Origin: Micromonospora rifamycinica
GTDB lineage: Bacteria > Actinomycetota > Actinomycetes > Mycobacteriales > Micromonosporaceae
NCBI RefSeq assembly: GCF_900090265.1
Contig: NZ_LT607752.1
Coordinates: forward strand, 5,338,001-5,402,000
Direction: 5' to 3'
DNA: 64,000 nucleotides
A program made the translations under genes and the position numbers. Positions within the stretch are counted from its first letter, which is position 1; the number at the start of each line of letters is the position of its first letter. Shown here piece after piece: positions 24,541-34,820 of the stretch. The notes beneath the pieces are model-generated. The model made no database searches and was not told where the DNA came from. It was given only the letters and a program-made list of their open reading frames with translations.

Positions 24541-25989
24541 ATGAGCCGGCACCGGCGCGGCCTCGCGCTGCTGGTGGCCGTGTCGCTGGCGCTGGCCGGC
24601 TGCACCGCCGACCGCAGGCCGGGGGCGGGCTCCCGGTCGACGCCGACGTCCAGCCCGAGCCCGACCCCCGGCCCGGCCGGCGTCGGTGACCCCTACTTCC
24701 CGACCGCCGGCAACAGCGGGTACGACGTCGACCGGTACACCCTCAGGGTCCGCTACGACCCGGCCACCGACGAGCTGCGCGGCACCACCACCGTGCGGGC
24801 CACCGCCACTGCCGAGCTGCCCCTGTTCCACCTCGACCTGGCCGGCCTGACGGTGCGGCGGGTGACCGTGGACGGCACGCCGGCCCGGCACGCCCGCGAG
24901 GGAGCCGAGCTGGTGGTCACCCCGGCCGCGCCGGTCCGCGCCGGGGCGGTCTTCACCGTCGAGGTCGGCTACGACGGTCGGCCGGTGCCGCTGCGCAACG
25001 AGACGATCGGTGAGGGCGGTTGGCTGCACACCGCCGACGGGGCGGTCGCGCTCGGCCAACCCGAGTCGGCGAGCACCTGGTTCCCGGTCAACGACCACCC
25101 CTCCGACAAGGCCACCTACGACGTCGAGATCACCGTGCCGCAGGGGCTGGTGGCGGTCGCCAACGGCGTGCCGCAGGGGCAGCGTCCGGCGGCCGGCGGC
25201 TGGACCACGTGGCGCTGGTCCGAGGCCACCCCGATGGCCAGCTACCTGAGCACGGTGGTGATCGGGAAGTACCGCACCACCACCGGCGAGCACCGGGGCA
25301 GACCGGTGTTCAGCGCGGTGGCCAGCAGCCTGCCCCGGGGGGCCGCCGACGCGTCGGTCGCCCGCACCCTGGAGGTCGCCGACCACCTGGAGAGCATCTT
25401 CGGGCGGTACCCGTTCGGGGCGTACGGCGGGGTGGTGGTCGACGAGCCCCGGATCCGGTACGCGCTGGAGACGCAGAGCCGGCCGGTCTACTCGGCCAAC
25501 TTCTTCCGGGCCGGCGAGAACACCGGGGTGGTGGCGCACGAGCTGGCCCACCAGTGGTTCGGCGACAGCATCACGGTGGCCCGCTGGGAGGACATCTGGC
25601 TCAACGAGGGGCTGGCCACGTACGCCGAGTGGCTCTGGGCCGAGCACCAGGGCGGGGACACCACGCAGGCCGCCTTCGACCAGGAGTACGTCTCCTCCGA
25701 CGACCAGCTCTGGCGGGTGCCGCCCGGTGCGCCCGGGGTGGCGAACCTGTTCAGCAGCTCGGTCTACCAGCGGGGTGCGATGACCGTGCACGCGCTGCGG
25801 GTGACGGTCGGCGACGACGCCTTCTTCCGCATCCTGCGGACCTGGGTGGCGGAGAAGCGTAACGGCAACGCCACCACCGCCGAGTTCGTGGCCACCGCCG
25901 AGCGGGTCTCCGGGCAGCAGCTCGACGACCTCTTCGCCGCCTGGCTGTACGGCACCGAACGCCCCCCGACCCCCACCCGGGCCGGCTGA
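24541..25989 (+). CDS. M1-family metallopeptidase lipoprotein
   Basis: Zinc aminopeptidase-type protein, 482 aa. The signal peptide ends in the lipobox LALAGC (Cys about residue 21), followed by a Ser/Thr/Pro linker. The N-terminal beta domain is followed by the catalytic domain with HELAHQWFGD and a downstream zinc-ligand Glu in WLNEGLATYAEW. The exopeptidase motif, usually GxMEN, reads YALETQS, so substrate recognition may differ. The usual C-terminal ERAP-like helical domain is short. ATG 24541 is chosen over a GTG two codons upstream. It should act on peptides outside the membrane. Confidence 0.9.
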   Translation: MSRHRRGLALLVAVSLALAGCTADRRPGAGSRSTPTSSPSPTPGPAGVGDPYFPTAGNSGYDVDRYTLRVRYDPATDELRGTTTVRATATAELPLFHLDLAGLTVRRVTVDGTPARHAREGAELVVTPAAPVRAGAVFTVEVGYDGRPVPLRNETIGEGGWLHTADGAVALGQPESASTWFPVNDHPSDKATYDVEITVPQGLVAVANGVPQGQRPAAGGWTTWRWSEATPMASYLSTVVIGKYRTTTGEHRGRPVFSAVASSLPRGAADASVARTLEVADHLESIFGRYPFGAYGGVVVDEPRIRYALETQSRPVYSANFFRAGENTGVVAHELAHQWFGDSITVARWEDIWLNEGLATYAEWLWAEHQGGDTTQAAFDQEYVSSDDQLWRVPPGAPGVANLFSSSVYQRGAMTVHALRVTVGDDAFFRILRTWVAEKRNGNATTAEFVATAERVSGQQLDDLFAAWLYGTERPPTPTRAG

Positions 25990-26022
25990 GCCCGCCGCCC
26001 CGCGTCGGCCTGCCACCCTGCA

Positions 26023-26053
26023 CCGGCCCGCCGCCCGGTGACCGCCGGGCCGG
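26023..26053. terminator. terminator hairpin between convergent genes
   Basis: CCGGCCCGCCG (26023-26033) pairs with CGCCGGGCCGG (26043-26053), 11 bp with one mismatch and a 9-base loop, between the M1 peptidase and LCP genes. Confidence 0.55.
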
Positions 26054-26071
26054 GTCGGGTGGCCGGACCGG

Positions 26072-27190
26072 TCAGTTCTTGACCCGCAGCTCGGGGTGGG
26101 CGTCCAGGTAGCTCTCGGCCCGGCCGGCCTTGAGTGCGGGCAGGAAGCCCTTACCGACCTTGGTGAGCTGCTCGCCCCGGTAGCTGCTGCCCTTGCCCAC
26201 CCCGTCGCCGGGCAGCCCGACCAGGGTGATCCGGTCGGCGCTCAGCCCGCCCAGCGCGTACGCCAGGTCGACGATGCGCGGCCCGCCCGCGTAGACCAGG
26301 GTGTCGCCGAGCGCCGCCACCACCTGGTCCACCCGCTCGGGTTCGCGGGCCAGGTTCTCGCCGAGGATCTTGGCGGCCAGCGCCCGGAGGAGCTGCTGCT
26401 GGTGCCGCTGCCGGGCGTAGTCGCCGCCGGTGATGTAGCGCTGCCGGGCGTAGTCCAGCGCCTGCCAGCCGTTGAGGTGCCGCTCGCCCTTCTCGTAGAC
26501 CATCTGCGGGCCGGTGTACCCGCCACCGCCGGGGGCCGGGTCGCGGTACCTGCCGTCCGGCCGGCGGTGCAGCGAGGGAACCCGCTGGTCGACGTAGAGG
26601 TCCACCCCGCCGAGGCTGTCGACCAGCCGGTCGAAGCCGTTGAAGGTGATCACCGCGCCGGCGTCGAAGCGCAGCCCGGTGTACCCGGCGACGGTGCTGC
26701 GCAGCAGCTCGTACCCCTGGGCGGCGCTGGGGTTCTTGGGCTTGCCCGGCACCCGGCTGCCGTAGCTCATCGCATGGGTGAGCTTCGTCCGACCGCCCCG
26801 GTAGCCCGACTTGGGGAACGCCGGGATGTCGACGACCAGGTCGCGGGGGAGCGAGAAGAGGTACGCCCGGTCCAGCCCGGCCGGCACGTGCAGGATCAGC
26901 ACCGCGTCGCCGTGCGGTTCCCAACCGGGCACGCTGACCCGGGTGTCCACCCCGACCAGGAGCAGGTTGAGCGGGCCGGTGATGGCCGCGCCGGGGGGCG
27001 GGGTCGGGCTGGGGGTGGGGGTCGGCGTGGGGCTGGCGGTCGTGGCGACCGGCCCGGCCGTACGCCGTGGCCCGTCGTCGCGGACCTGCCGGGTCACCAC
27101 CAGGGCGACCACCGCCACCAGTACGACACCGACCAGGGCGGCCAGCCCCCACACCCACCGCGGGCGTCCCGTTCCGGTTTCCTGAGTCAT
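26072..27190 (-). CDS. LytR-CpsA-Psr (LCP) family cell-wall ligase
   Basis: LCP protein of 372 aa. A short cytoplasmic start and one transmembrane helix (about 12-35) precede a Thr/Pro linker and the LCP domain. Family marks are LLLVGVDTR, GDAVLILHV, LFSLPRDLVVDIP with the pyrophosphate-binding Arg and Asp, and ALDYARQRYITGGDYARQRHQ near the end. LCP enzymes move lipid-linked glycopolymers, such as arabinogalactan or teichoic-acid type chains, onto peptidoglycan. ATG 27190 has GGGGGTGG upstream. It is divergent from the GMC oxidoreductase gene. Confidence 0.92.
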   Translation of the reverse strand: MTQETGTGRPRWVWGLAALVGVVLVAVVALVVTRQVRDDGPRRTAGPVATTASPTPTPTPSPTPPPGAAITGPLNLLLVGVDTRVSVPGWEPHGDAVLILHVPAGLDRAYLFSLPRDLVVDIPAFPKSGYRGGRTKLTHAMSYGSRVPGKPKNPSAAQGYELLRSTVAGYTGLRFDAGAVITFNGFDRLVDSLGGVDLYVDQRVPSLHRRPDGRYRDPAPGGGGYTGPQMVYEKGERHLNGWQALDYARQRYITGGDYARQRHQQQLLRALAAKILGENLAREPERVDQVVAALGDTLVYAGGPRIVDLAYALGGLSADRITLVGLPGDGVGKGSSYRGEQLTKVGKGFLPALKAGRAESYLDAHPELRVKN

Positions 27191-27313
27191 CGCTCGCCAC
27201 CCCCGTCTGCACAACGCTCCGACCGGCCCTGCGGGTTGCGGTCGGCGACGGTCAGCATGATCGCGCGAAATCCGGCACTGGCGCGATGGCTACCCGCCGG
27301 TAATGATGCGTTC

Positions 27314-29020
27314 ATGCGGTACGACGTGCTCGTCATCGGCTCCGGCTTCGGCGGCAGCGTCGCCGCGCTGCGGCTGGCCGAGAAGGGCTTCGCCGTCGGG
27401 GTGCTGGAGGCGGGTCGACGGTTCGCCGACGACGAGTTCCCGCAGACCTCCTGGCGGCTGCGCCGGTTCCTCTGGGCGCCCCGGCTCGGCTGTTACGGGC
27501 TGCAACGGATCACCCTGCTCCGCCCGGCCGACCGCAAGGCCGGCGGCGGCGTGCTGGTGCTCTCCGGGGCCGGGGTGGGCGGCGGCTCACTGGTCTACGC
27601 CAACACCCTCTACGAGCCGCCGGAGGCCTTCTACACCGACCCGCAGTGGCGCGACGTCACCGACTGGCGGGCCGAACTCGCCCCGCACTACGACCAGGCC
27701 AGCCGGATGCTCGGGGTGGCGAGATACCCCCGGCACACCGCGGCGGACCGGGCGATGCGGGCGGTGGCCGAGCGGATGGGGGTCGGGCACACCTTCGGGC
27801 CGACCCCGGTTGGGGTGCACCTGGGCCGTCCCGGCCAGCGGGTGGCGGACCCGTACTTCGGTGGCGCGGGGCCGGCTCGCACCGGCTGCACGCACTGCGG
27901 CTCGTGCCTGACCGGCTGTCGGCACGGTGCCAAGAACACCCTGGTCAAGAACTACCTGTGGCTGGCCGAACGGCTCGGCGCGCGGGTCCACCCGCTGACC
28001 ACGGTCACCGCCGTCCAGCCGGCCGACGGTGGGGGCTACCGGGTGCACGCCGTACGCACCGGGGGCTGGTCGCGGCGTCGTCAGGTGTTCCACGCCGACC
28101 AGGTGGTCTTCGCGGCCGGTGCGCTCGGCACCCAGCGGCTGCTGCACGAGATGCGGCAGACCGGCGCGCTGCCCCACCTGTCGGAGCGCCTCGGCGCGTT
28201 GACCCGGACCAACTCGGAGGCGATCCTCGGCGCGTCGGTGGGCCGCCGGCAGGCCCGGCGGCGCGGCCTGGACTTCACCGACGGGGTGGCGATCACCAGC
28301 TCGTTCCACCCCGACCCGCAGACCCACGTCGAGCCGGTCCGCTACGGCCGGGGCGCCAACGCGATGGGGCTGCTCCAGTCGCTGCTGGTCGACGGCGGCC
28401 CGCACCGGTTCCGGCGCTGGCTGGGGGCGATCGTGCGGCAGCCACGGCTGGCCGTCCGGCTGCTCTCGGTACGCCGCTGGTCGGAGCGGACGGTGATCGC
28501 GCTGGTGATGCAGTCGGCGGACAACTCGCTGACCACCCACTGGCGGCGGGGCTGGCTGGGCCGGCGGCGGCTGGTCTCCGGCCCCGGGCACGGCGCACCC
28601 AGCCCGACCTGGATCCCGGCCGGCAACGAGGCGGTCCGGCTGCTCGCCGAGGAGATCGACGGCACCCCCGGCGGGGCGCTGACCGAGCCGTTCGACATCC
28701 CGCTGACCGCGCACATCCTCGGCGGGGCGGTGATCGGCGTCACCCCGGCCGACGGGGTGATCGACCCGTGGCACCGGGTGCACGGGCATCCGGGGCTGCA
28801 CGTGGTCGACGGGGCGGCGGTCTCGGCCAACCTCGGGGTGAACCCGTCGCTGACGATCACCGCGCAGGCGGAACGGGCGATGTCGTACTGGCCGAACAAG
28901 GGTGAACCGGACCCCCGGCCGCCGCTCGGGTCGGCGTACACCCGGGTGGTGGCGGTGCCGCCGCGGCACCCGGCTGTCCCGGCGGACGCCCCCGGCGCGC
29001 TGCGCTCCGGTCCGCGGTGA
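27314..29020 (+). CDS. GMC oxidoreductase, ChoD-like
   Basis: FAD-dependent glucose-methanol-choline family enzyme, 568 aa. The dinucleotide fold VIGSGFGGSVAALRLAEKG is at the start and the C-terminal part has LGGAVIG and NLGVNPSLTITAQAERA. A Cys cluster, TGCTHCGSCLTGCRHGAKNTL-like (four Cys at about residue 193-204), is typical of this ChoD subgroup. The location between guaB3 and guaA is the same as for M. tuberculosis choD (Rv3409c). Sterol oxidation is not proven for that homologue, so the substrate is left open. Confidence 0.88.
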   Translation: MRYDVLVIGSGFGGSVAALRLAEKGFAVGVLEAGRRFADDEFPQTSWRLRRFLWAPRLGCYGLQRITLLRPADRKAGGGVLVLSGAGVGGGSLVYANTLYEPPEAFYTDPQWRDVTDWRAELAPHYDQASRMLGVARYPRHTAADRAMRAVAERMGVGHTFGPTPVGVHLGRPGQRVADPYFGGAGPARTGCTHCGSCLTGCRHGAKNTLVKNYLWLAERLGARVHPLTTVTAVQPADGGGYRVHAVRTGGWSRRRQVFHADQVVFAAGALGTQRLLHEMRQTGALPHLSERLGALTRTNSEAILGASVGRRQARRRGLDFTDGVAITSSFHPDPQTHVEPVRYGRGANAMGLLQSLLVDGGPHRFRRWLGAIVRQPRLAVRLLSVRRWSERTVIALVMQSADNSLTTHWRRGWLGRRRLVSGPGHGAPSPTWIPAGNEAVRLLAEEIDGTPGGALTEPFDIPLTAHILGGAVIGVTPADGVIDPWHRVHGHPGLHVVDGAAVSANLGVNPSLTITAQAERAMSYWPNKGEPDPRPPLGSAYTRVVAVPPRHPAVPADAPGALRSGPR

Positions 29021-29074
29021 CGTGGCCCGGCTGGTCCGGGGCGGCCCGCGCCCGGGCCGGGGAGTGACTGTCGG

Positions 29075-29080
29075 TAGGCT
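29075..29080 (+). promoter_or_regulatory. -10 element of guaA, leaderless arrangement
   Basis: TAGGCT ends 8 bases before the guaA ATG. No ribosome site is visible between them, so the transcript likely starts at the start codon. Confidence 0.5.
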
Positions 29081-29088
29081 TTGCGCGC

Positions 29089-30647
<1,559 letters not shown>

Positions 30648-30652
30648 CGGGC

Positions 30653-31087
30653 TCAGCCGGCCGTCGGCGGGGTCGTCGGCCCGCCCGGCTGGACCCCGGT
30701 GGTCGGGGCCGCCGGCTGCGGCCAGGTGGTGGCCGTCTCCGCCGGCTGCGGCCAGGCGGTCGGCGCGGCTTCCTGCGGCCAGGCGGTCGGAGCCGTCCCC
30801 TGCGGCCAGGTGGTCGGACCCGTCGGCGGCTGTGCCGCCGGGTCCGTCGGGTGCGGCCAGGCCGGTGCGCCGGCCGGCTCCTCGGGCATCAGGAACCACA
30901 TGATCGGGTACGCCAGCGCGGCGAGACCGCCGGTGACCAGGGTCGCCACCGCGAACAGCACCCGGACCAGGGTGGGGTCGACGGCGAAGTAGCGGCCGAG
31001 GCCGCTGGCGACGCCGGCCACCATCCGGTCGGTGGTCGGCCTGCGGAGCTGCTTGTACGGGGCGTGGGAGGTGCTCGTCGAGGTCAT
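30653..31087 (-). CDS. PspC-domain membrane protein with Trp-Pro-Gln repeats
   Basis: Protein of 144 aa. A PspC domain (about 10-68) contains the basic start YKQLRRPTTDRMVAGVASGLGRYF and one transmembrane helix ending FLMPEEP. The C-terminal half is a low-complexity Pro/Thr/Ala tail with repeated TAWPQ or TTWPQ units. Such proteins respond to envelope stress; the tail may be a protein-interaction surface. It is one of three PspC-domain proteins within 9 kb (with those at 36786 and 38562). Confidence 0.88.
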   Translation of the reverse strand: MTSTSTSHAPYKQLRRPTTDRMVAGVASGLGRYFAVDPTLVRVLFAVATLVTGGLAALAYPIMWFLMPEEPAGAPAWPHPTDPAAQPPTGPTTWPQGTAPTAWPQEAAPTAWPQPAETATTWPQPAAPTTGVQPGGPTTPPTAG

Positions 31088-31231
31088 GTCTCCACGGTCC
31101 GCGCCGGCCGCCCCGCCGACCTCGGTGACCGCCCGGAGGCTTACCCTGATCGGTCCCTGAGTAGCCAGCCCTGAGTCAGGAATCCGACTCTTTTCCGCGT
31201 CGGTAACGCGACCCGGGGAGAATTTGGCTCC

Positions 31232-32179
31232 GTGACCACCTTGCTGGAGCCGCTCCGCAGGATCGCGGCATATGCAGTCTGTGCAGATTCAGTCGGCCGA
31301 GTGTTGCTGGTCCGCGCATCGGAGCGCTCCGGCACCCCCGGCGTATGGTCCCTGCCCGGTGGGGCGGTAGACCATGGCGAGGACCCGAACCACACCGTCG
31401 TCCGGGAGACCGCCGCCGAGACGGGCCTCTCGGTCGCCGTCGCCGGCCTGGCGGACGTCCTGGCGGACATGCGCGCCCTGCCCGAGCGGCGCATCACCAT
31501 CCACACCGACCGCCTGATCTACCAGGTCTCGGTGCGCGGCGGCACCCTCACCGACCGGGTGGACCGCTCCACCGACCTGGCCCGCTGGCACACCCTCGAC
31601 GAGGCGCGGCAGCTGCCGTTGCGGGCCTTCACCGCCCGCGCCCTCGGGCTGCCGGCCTCCTCGGCCGACGTGGTCCCCGACGAGGCCCCCGAGTTCCCCT
31701 CCTTCTACGCCGTGCCCGGCCCGGACGGGCTGCACCGGGCGCAGCGCTTCGCCGCGTACGCGGTGGCCACCGACCCGGCGGGCCGGGTGCTGCTGACCCG
31801 GGTCTCCGACGGCTACCCGGGCGCGGGCTGCTGGCACCTGCCCGGCGGCGGCACCGACTACGGCGAGCAGCCGGGCGCGGCGCTGATCCGTGAGCTGGTC
31901 GAGGAGACCGGGCAGACCGGCCGGCTGGTCGAGCTGCTCGGGGTGGCCAGCCACCGGGACGCCGCCTCGCTCGGCCCCGAGGGCTACCCGATCGACTGGC
32001 ACGGCGTACGGGCCTTCTACCGGGTGATGGTCGACCAGCCCGCCCCGCCGACCGTCACCGACGTGGGCGGCTCCACCTGTGAGGCCCGCTGGTTCGCCCG
32101 GGAGGAGCTGGGCGCCCTGCCCACCGACCGGCTCACCGAGGTCACCGCCGAGGCGGTGCAGGCCGCCCGCCTCACCTGA
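31232..32179 (+). CDS. tandem Nudix hydrolase domains
   Basis: Protein of 315 aa made of two Nudix folds. The first (about 8-135) has a box GGAVDHGEDPNHTVVRETAAET that keeps RE but has AE in place of the catalytic EE pair. The second (about 160-300) has a canonical GGGTDYGEQPGAALIRELVEET box. The two halves share flanking segments (RIAAYAV / RFAAYAV), so they come from a duplication. Nudix enzymes cleave nucleoside diphosphate-X compounds; substrate not predictable. The GTG start follows GGGGAG. Confidence 0.88.
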   Translation: MTTLLEPLRRIAAYAVCADSVGRVLLVRASERSGTPGVWSLPGGAVDHGEDPNHTVVRETAAETGLSVAVAGLADVLADMRALPERRITIHTDRLIYQVSVRGGTLTDRVDRSTDLARWHTLDEARQLPLRAFTARALGLPASSADVVPDEAPEFPSFYAVPGPDGLHRAQRFAAYAVATDPAGRVLLTRVSDGYPGAGCWHLPGGGTDYGEQPGAALIRELVEETGQTGRLVELLGVASHRDAASLGPEGYPIDWHGVRAFYRVMVDQPAPPTVTDVGGSTCEARWFAREELGALPTDRLTEVTAEAVQAARLT

Positions 32180-32406
32180 CCTGACGGCTCCCGCACCTGA
32201 CCCGACGCCCGGCCGGTGCCGAACCGGCCCCCGCCCTGGGCGGTGCCGAGCCGGTCGCCGCCCCGGCCGGTGGCCCGGGCGCCGCCGCGGTCGGTGGCCC
32301 GGTCGCCGCCCCGGTCGGCGACCGCCGGTCGCCTCCACGCCGTCCGATCCGGGCCGGCGACCGCTAGCCTCATGATCGACGGGGCGGCCGGGACGGGGAG
32401 CACGAC

Positions 32407-33480
32407 ATGCGGGAACGGCGACGGATCGCGGCGTACGGCCGGGGTGTGGACGACACCGGCCGGGTGCTGCTGGCACGCGGAGCGGCGGCCGACCCGTACC
32501 CGGGGATCTGGCGGCTGCCGGGCGCGGTCGTGCGGCATGCGGAGCACCCGGCCGACGCCGTGGCCCGCGGGTTCACCCACCGCGCCGGGCTGGACGTGAC
32601 GGTGGGCGGGGTGCGCGCCGCGGTCGCCGACGTGACCGTGCACCGGGCCGGGGACGCCGAGGTGTCGATGCACACCGACCGGTTGGTCTTCGACGTCACG
32701 GTGCGGGACGACCGTCCGCGCTCCCGGGCGGGCGGGGACGCCGACGGGCTGGCCTGGTGCACCCCGGAGCAGGCGGCGGCGCTGCCGCTGCTGCCGTTCA
32801 CCGCCGAACTGCTCGGCCTGCCGGTCACGTCGCCGCCCGTCGCCCCGCGGCCCTTCATCGCCCCGCCCGGCGAACCGCCGGCCGGGTCGGCGGAGGCGAC
32901 AGCTCCACCGGTCGGGTCGGCGGGCGCGACGGTTGCGCCGACCCGACCGACGGATACGACAGATCTGGGCGGCGGATCGGCGGACGCGACGGAACCGGCA
33001 CCCGGATCGGTCGATGCGCCGGATCCGGCCGGCCCGGCGGTTGACCGCAGGCAGCGGTTCGCCGCGTACGGCCTGGTCACCGCGCCCGACGAGCGGCTGT
33101 TGCTCACCCGGATCGCCCCCGGTTATCCGGGGGCCGGCAAGTGGCACCTGCCCGGCGGCGGCACCGATCACGGTGAGCGGCCGGTCGACGGGCTGTTACG
33201 GGAATTGGTCGAGGAGTCCGGTCAACTGGGTCGGGTCGATCGGCTGCTCCTGGTCGACAATCTCCACAATGCGGCCGCAATGGGTCCGGAGGGGCGACCG
33301 CTGGACTGGCACGGAGTGCGGGTGATCTACCGGGTGCTGGTCGACGAGCCCGGTGAGCCGGTGGTCACCGAGCAGCCGGGTGGATCGACGGCGAGCGCCG
33401 CATGGTTTGCATTTTCCCAGCTCAGTGGCCTTGATCTGACTGATGTCGCCATTCTGGCAACCGGACGTACGGTCGGATGA
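32407..33480 (+). CDS. tandem Nudix protein with degenerate first domain
   Basis: Paralogue of the preceding gene, 357 aa. The first Nudix-like domain (about 5-135) has lost the catalytic box: the part matching REUxEE reads ARGFTHRAG. The second (about 215-350) is canonical (GGGTDHGERPVDGLLRELVEESG). A low-complexity linker of about 75 residues rich in Gly-Ser-Ala-Asp and Thr joins them. ATG 32407 follows GGGGAG by six bases, and a TAGCCT -10-like hexamer lies at 32366-32371. The first domain probably serves for structure or ligand sensing. Confidence 0.87.
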   Translation: MRERRRIAAYGRGVDDTGRVLLARGAAADPYPGIWRLPGAVVRHAEHPADAVARGFTHRAGLDVTVGGVRAAVADVTVHRAGDAEVSMHTDRLVFDVTVRDDRPRSRAGGDADGLAWCTPEQAAALPLLPFTAELLGLPVTSPPVAPRPFIAPPGEPPAGSAEATAPPVGSAGATVAPTRPTDTTDLGGGSADATEPAPGSVDAPDPAGPAVDRRQRFAAYGLVTAPDERLLLTRIAPGYPGAGKWHLPGGGTDHGERPVDGLLRELVEESGQLGRVDRLLLVDNLHNAAAMGPEGRPLDWHGVRVIYRVLVDEPGEPVVTEQPGGSTASAAWFAFSQLSGLDLTDVAILATGRTVG

Positions 33481-33752
33481 CGGTCGCTCGACGAGCCGGT
33501 CGGGGCGGGCTCCGGTAAAGTCAGGCCTGCGGTTGGCGAAGAAAACAGGTGATGAAGCCCGAGATGGGAATAAGAGGGCGGTTCGCGCGGTTTAAGGGAT
33601 ATGGAACACCGCCGGCAGCTATCGCCAATCACCACGCCCCTGTGCAATGGTGTACTCCGCTTGAACGGCTGCCGGGCCAAGAGCGGTCCGGCACGAGACA
33701 GCCGGACACCCGCCCGCACGGGCGGCCAGCCGATCCGGTGATGGAGGAAATC

Positions 33753-34757
33753 GTGCCGAGAGCCCCATGGCGCCGGCGTCGTACGACCGACAGTCCGCGC
33801 CCCGCAGGACGTCGCTGGGCGGGCCGGTTGCGCCGCAGCAGCACATTCGCCCGCCAGGTTCTGCTGGTGCGGGTGGGGCGTCGCGACGGTGACCAGCTCA
33901 ACGGTACCGACCTGGTCCTGCCCGAGCACCGCGTCGACCGTCAGCGTCGCCGGTACGGGTTCGACCGTCGGGGGATCGGCCTCGACCGCGCCGAGATCGA
34001 GGCGGTCGTGCCGGTCAGCCCGGCGCTCGCCCCGGCCACCCCGGTCGACGACGCGCCGGCGATGGCGGTCCCGCTGCTCCCCGGCGCGCGTACCCCCGCC
34101 CGCCGGATGAAGTTCGCGCTGGTCAACGCCTGCACCCTGGCCAGCCTGGTGCTCGGCATCAACGCCATCTTCGTCGCCATGAACGGCCAGGCCCGGATCG
34201 CGGCCCTGCTGCTGATCGCCTGTGTCGTCTTCGACGGTCTCGACGGCGCGCTGGCCCGCAAGTTCGGCGTGTCCAGCCCCTTCGGTGCGCAGATGGACTC
34301 GCTGGCCGACATGTGCTCCTTCGGCCTCGCCGCCCCGGTGGTGGTCTACGCCTCGCTGGCCGGGGCGGCCCCCACCGCCGCCGCGGCGGTCGCGGCGGCC
34401 CTCGTGGCGTCCTGCGCCGCGATCCGGCTCGCCCGGTTCAACGTCTCGCCCAAGGACGGCCGGTTCTTCTGCGGCGTGCCCACCACCATGGCGGCGGCGG
34501 TGCTCGCGCTCACCGTGGCCATCGGGCTGCCGCTGCCGGCGACCGTGCAGATCGGCGGGGTGGCGCTGCTGGCCTTCGCGATGGTCTCCAGCTTCCCGTA
34601 CGCCAAGCTGGCCCGGCTGGTCAAGCTGCCGCCGTGGCTCTGGCTGGCCCCGGCCGTCGGCGCGCTGGTCGACATCCGGCTCACCTTCGCCCTCGTGGTG
34701 GTGGGCTACCTGGTCAGCGGGCCGCTGCTCTGGCTGCACCAGCGTCGGGCCGCCTGA
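33753..34757 (+). CDS. pssA: CDP-diacylglycerol-serine O-phosphatidyltransferase
   Basis: Phosphatidylserine synthase, 334 aa, membrane enzyme making PS from CDP-DAG and serine; its product is used by the psd gene next door. The CDP-alcohol phosphotransferase motif is complete: DGLDGALARKFGVSSPFGAQ then MDSLAD. About eight hydrophobic segments follow an Arg-rich soluble N-terminus of about 110 residues that is longer than in most homologues. GTG 33753 is selected by GGAGG five bases upstream; the open frame before it (33549 on) is lower in GC and unlike coding sequence. Confidence 0.9.
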   Translation: MPRAPWRRRRTTDSPRPAGRRWAGRLRRSSTFARQVLLVRVGRRDGDQLNGTDLVLPEHRVDRQRRRYGFDRRGIGLDRAEIEAVVPVSPALAPATPVDDAPAMAVPLLPGARTPARRMKFALVNACTLASLVLGINAIFVAMNGQARIAALLLIACVVFDGLDGALARKFGVSSPFGAQMDSLADMCSFGLAAPVVVYASLAGAAPTAAAAVAAALVASCAAIRLARFNVSPKDGRFFCGVPTTMAAAVLALTVAIGLPLPATVQIGGVALLAFAMVSSFPYAKLARLVKLPPWLWLAPAVGALVDIRLTFALVVVGYLVSGPLLWLHQRRAA

Positions 34758-34770
34758 CCGTCCCCCGCTA

Positions 34771-34807
34771 CGAACAGGGGCGCCGCGATCCGCGGCGCCC
34801 CTGTTCG
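34771..34807. terminator. bidirectional terminator between pssA and psd
   Basis: CGAACAGGGGCGCCGCG (34771-34787) and its perfect complement (34791-34807) enclose a 3-base loop: a 17-bp stem between the two convergent genes. Confidence 0.88.
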
Positions 34808-34820
34808 CGTGGGTGTCGGC

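Noticed and set aside
33549..33752. 68-residue N-terminal extension of PssA
   Set aside because: Lower GC, no codon bias and no family similarity; GTG 33753 has GGAGG at proper spacing.
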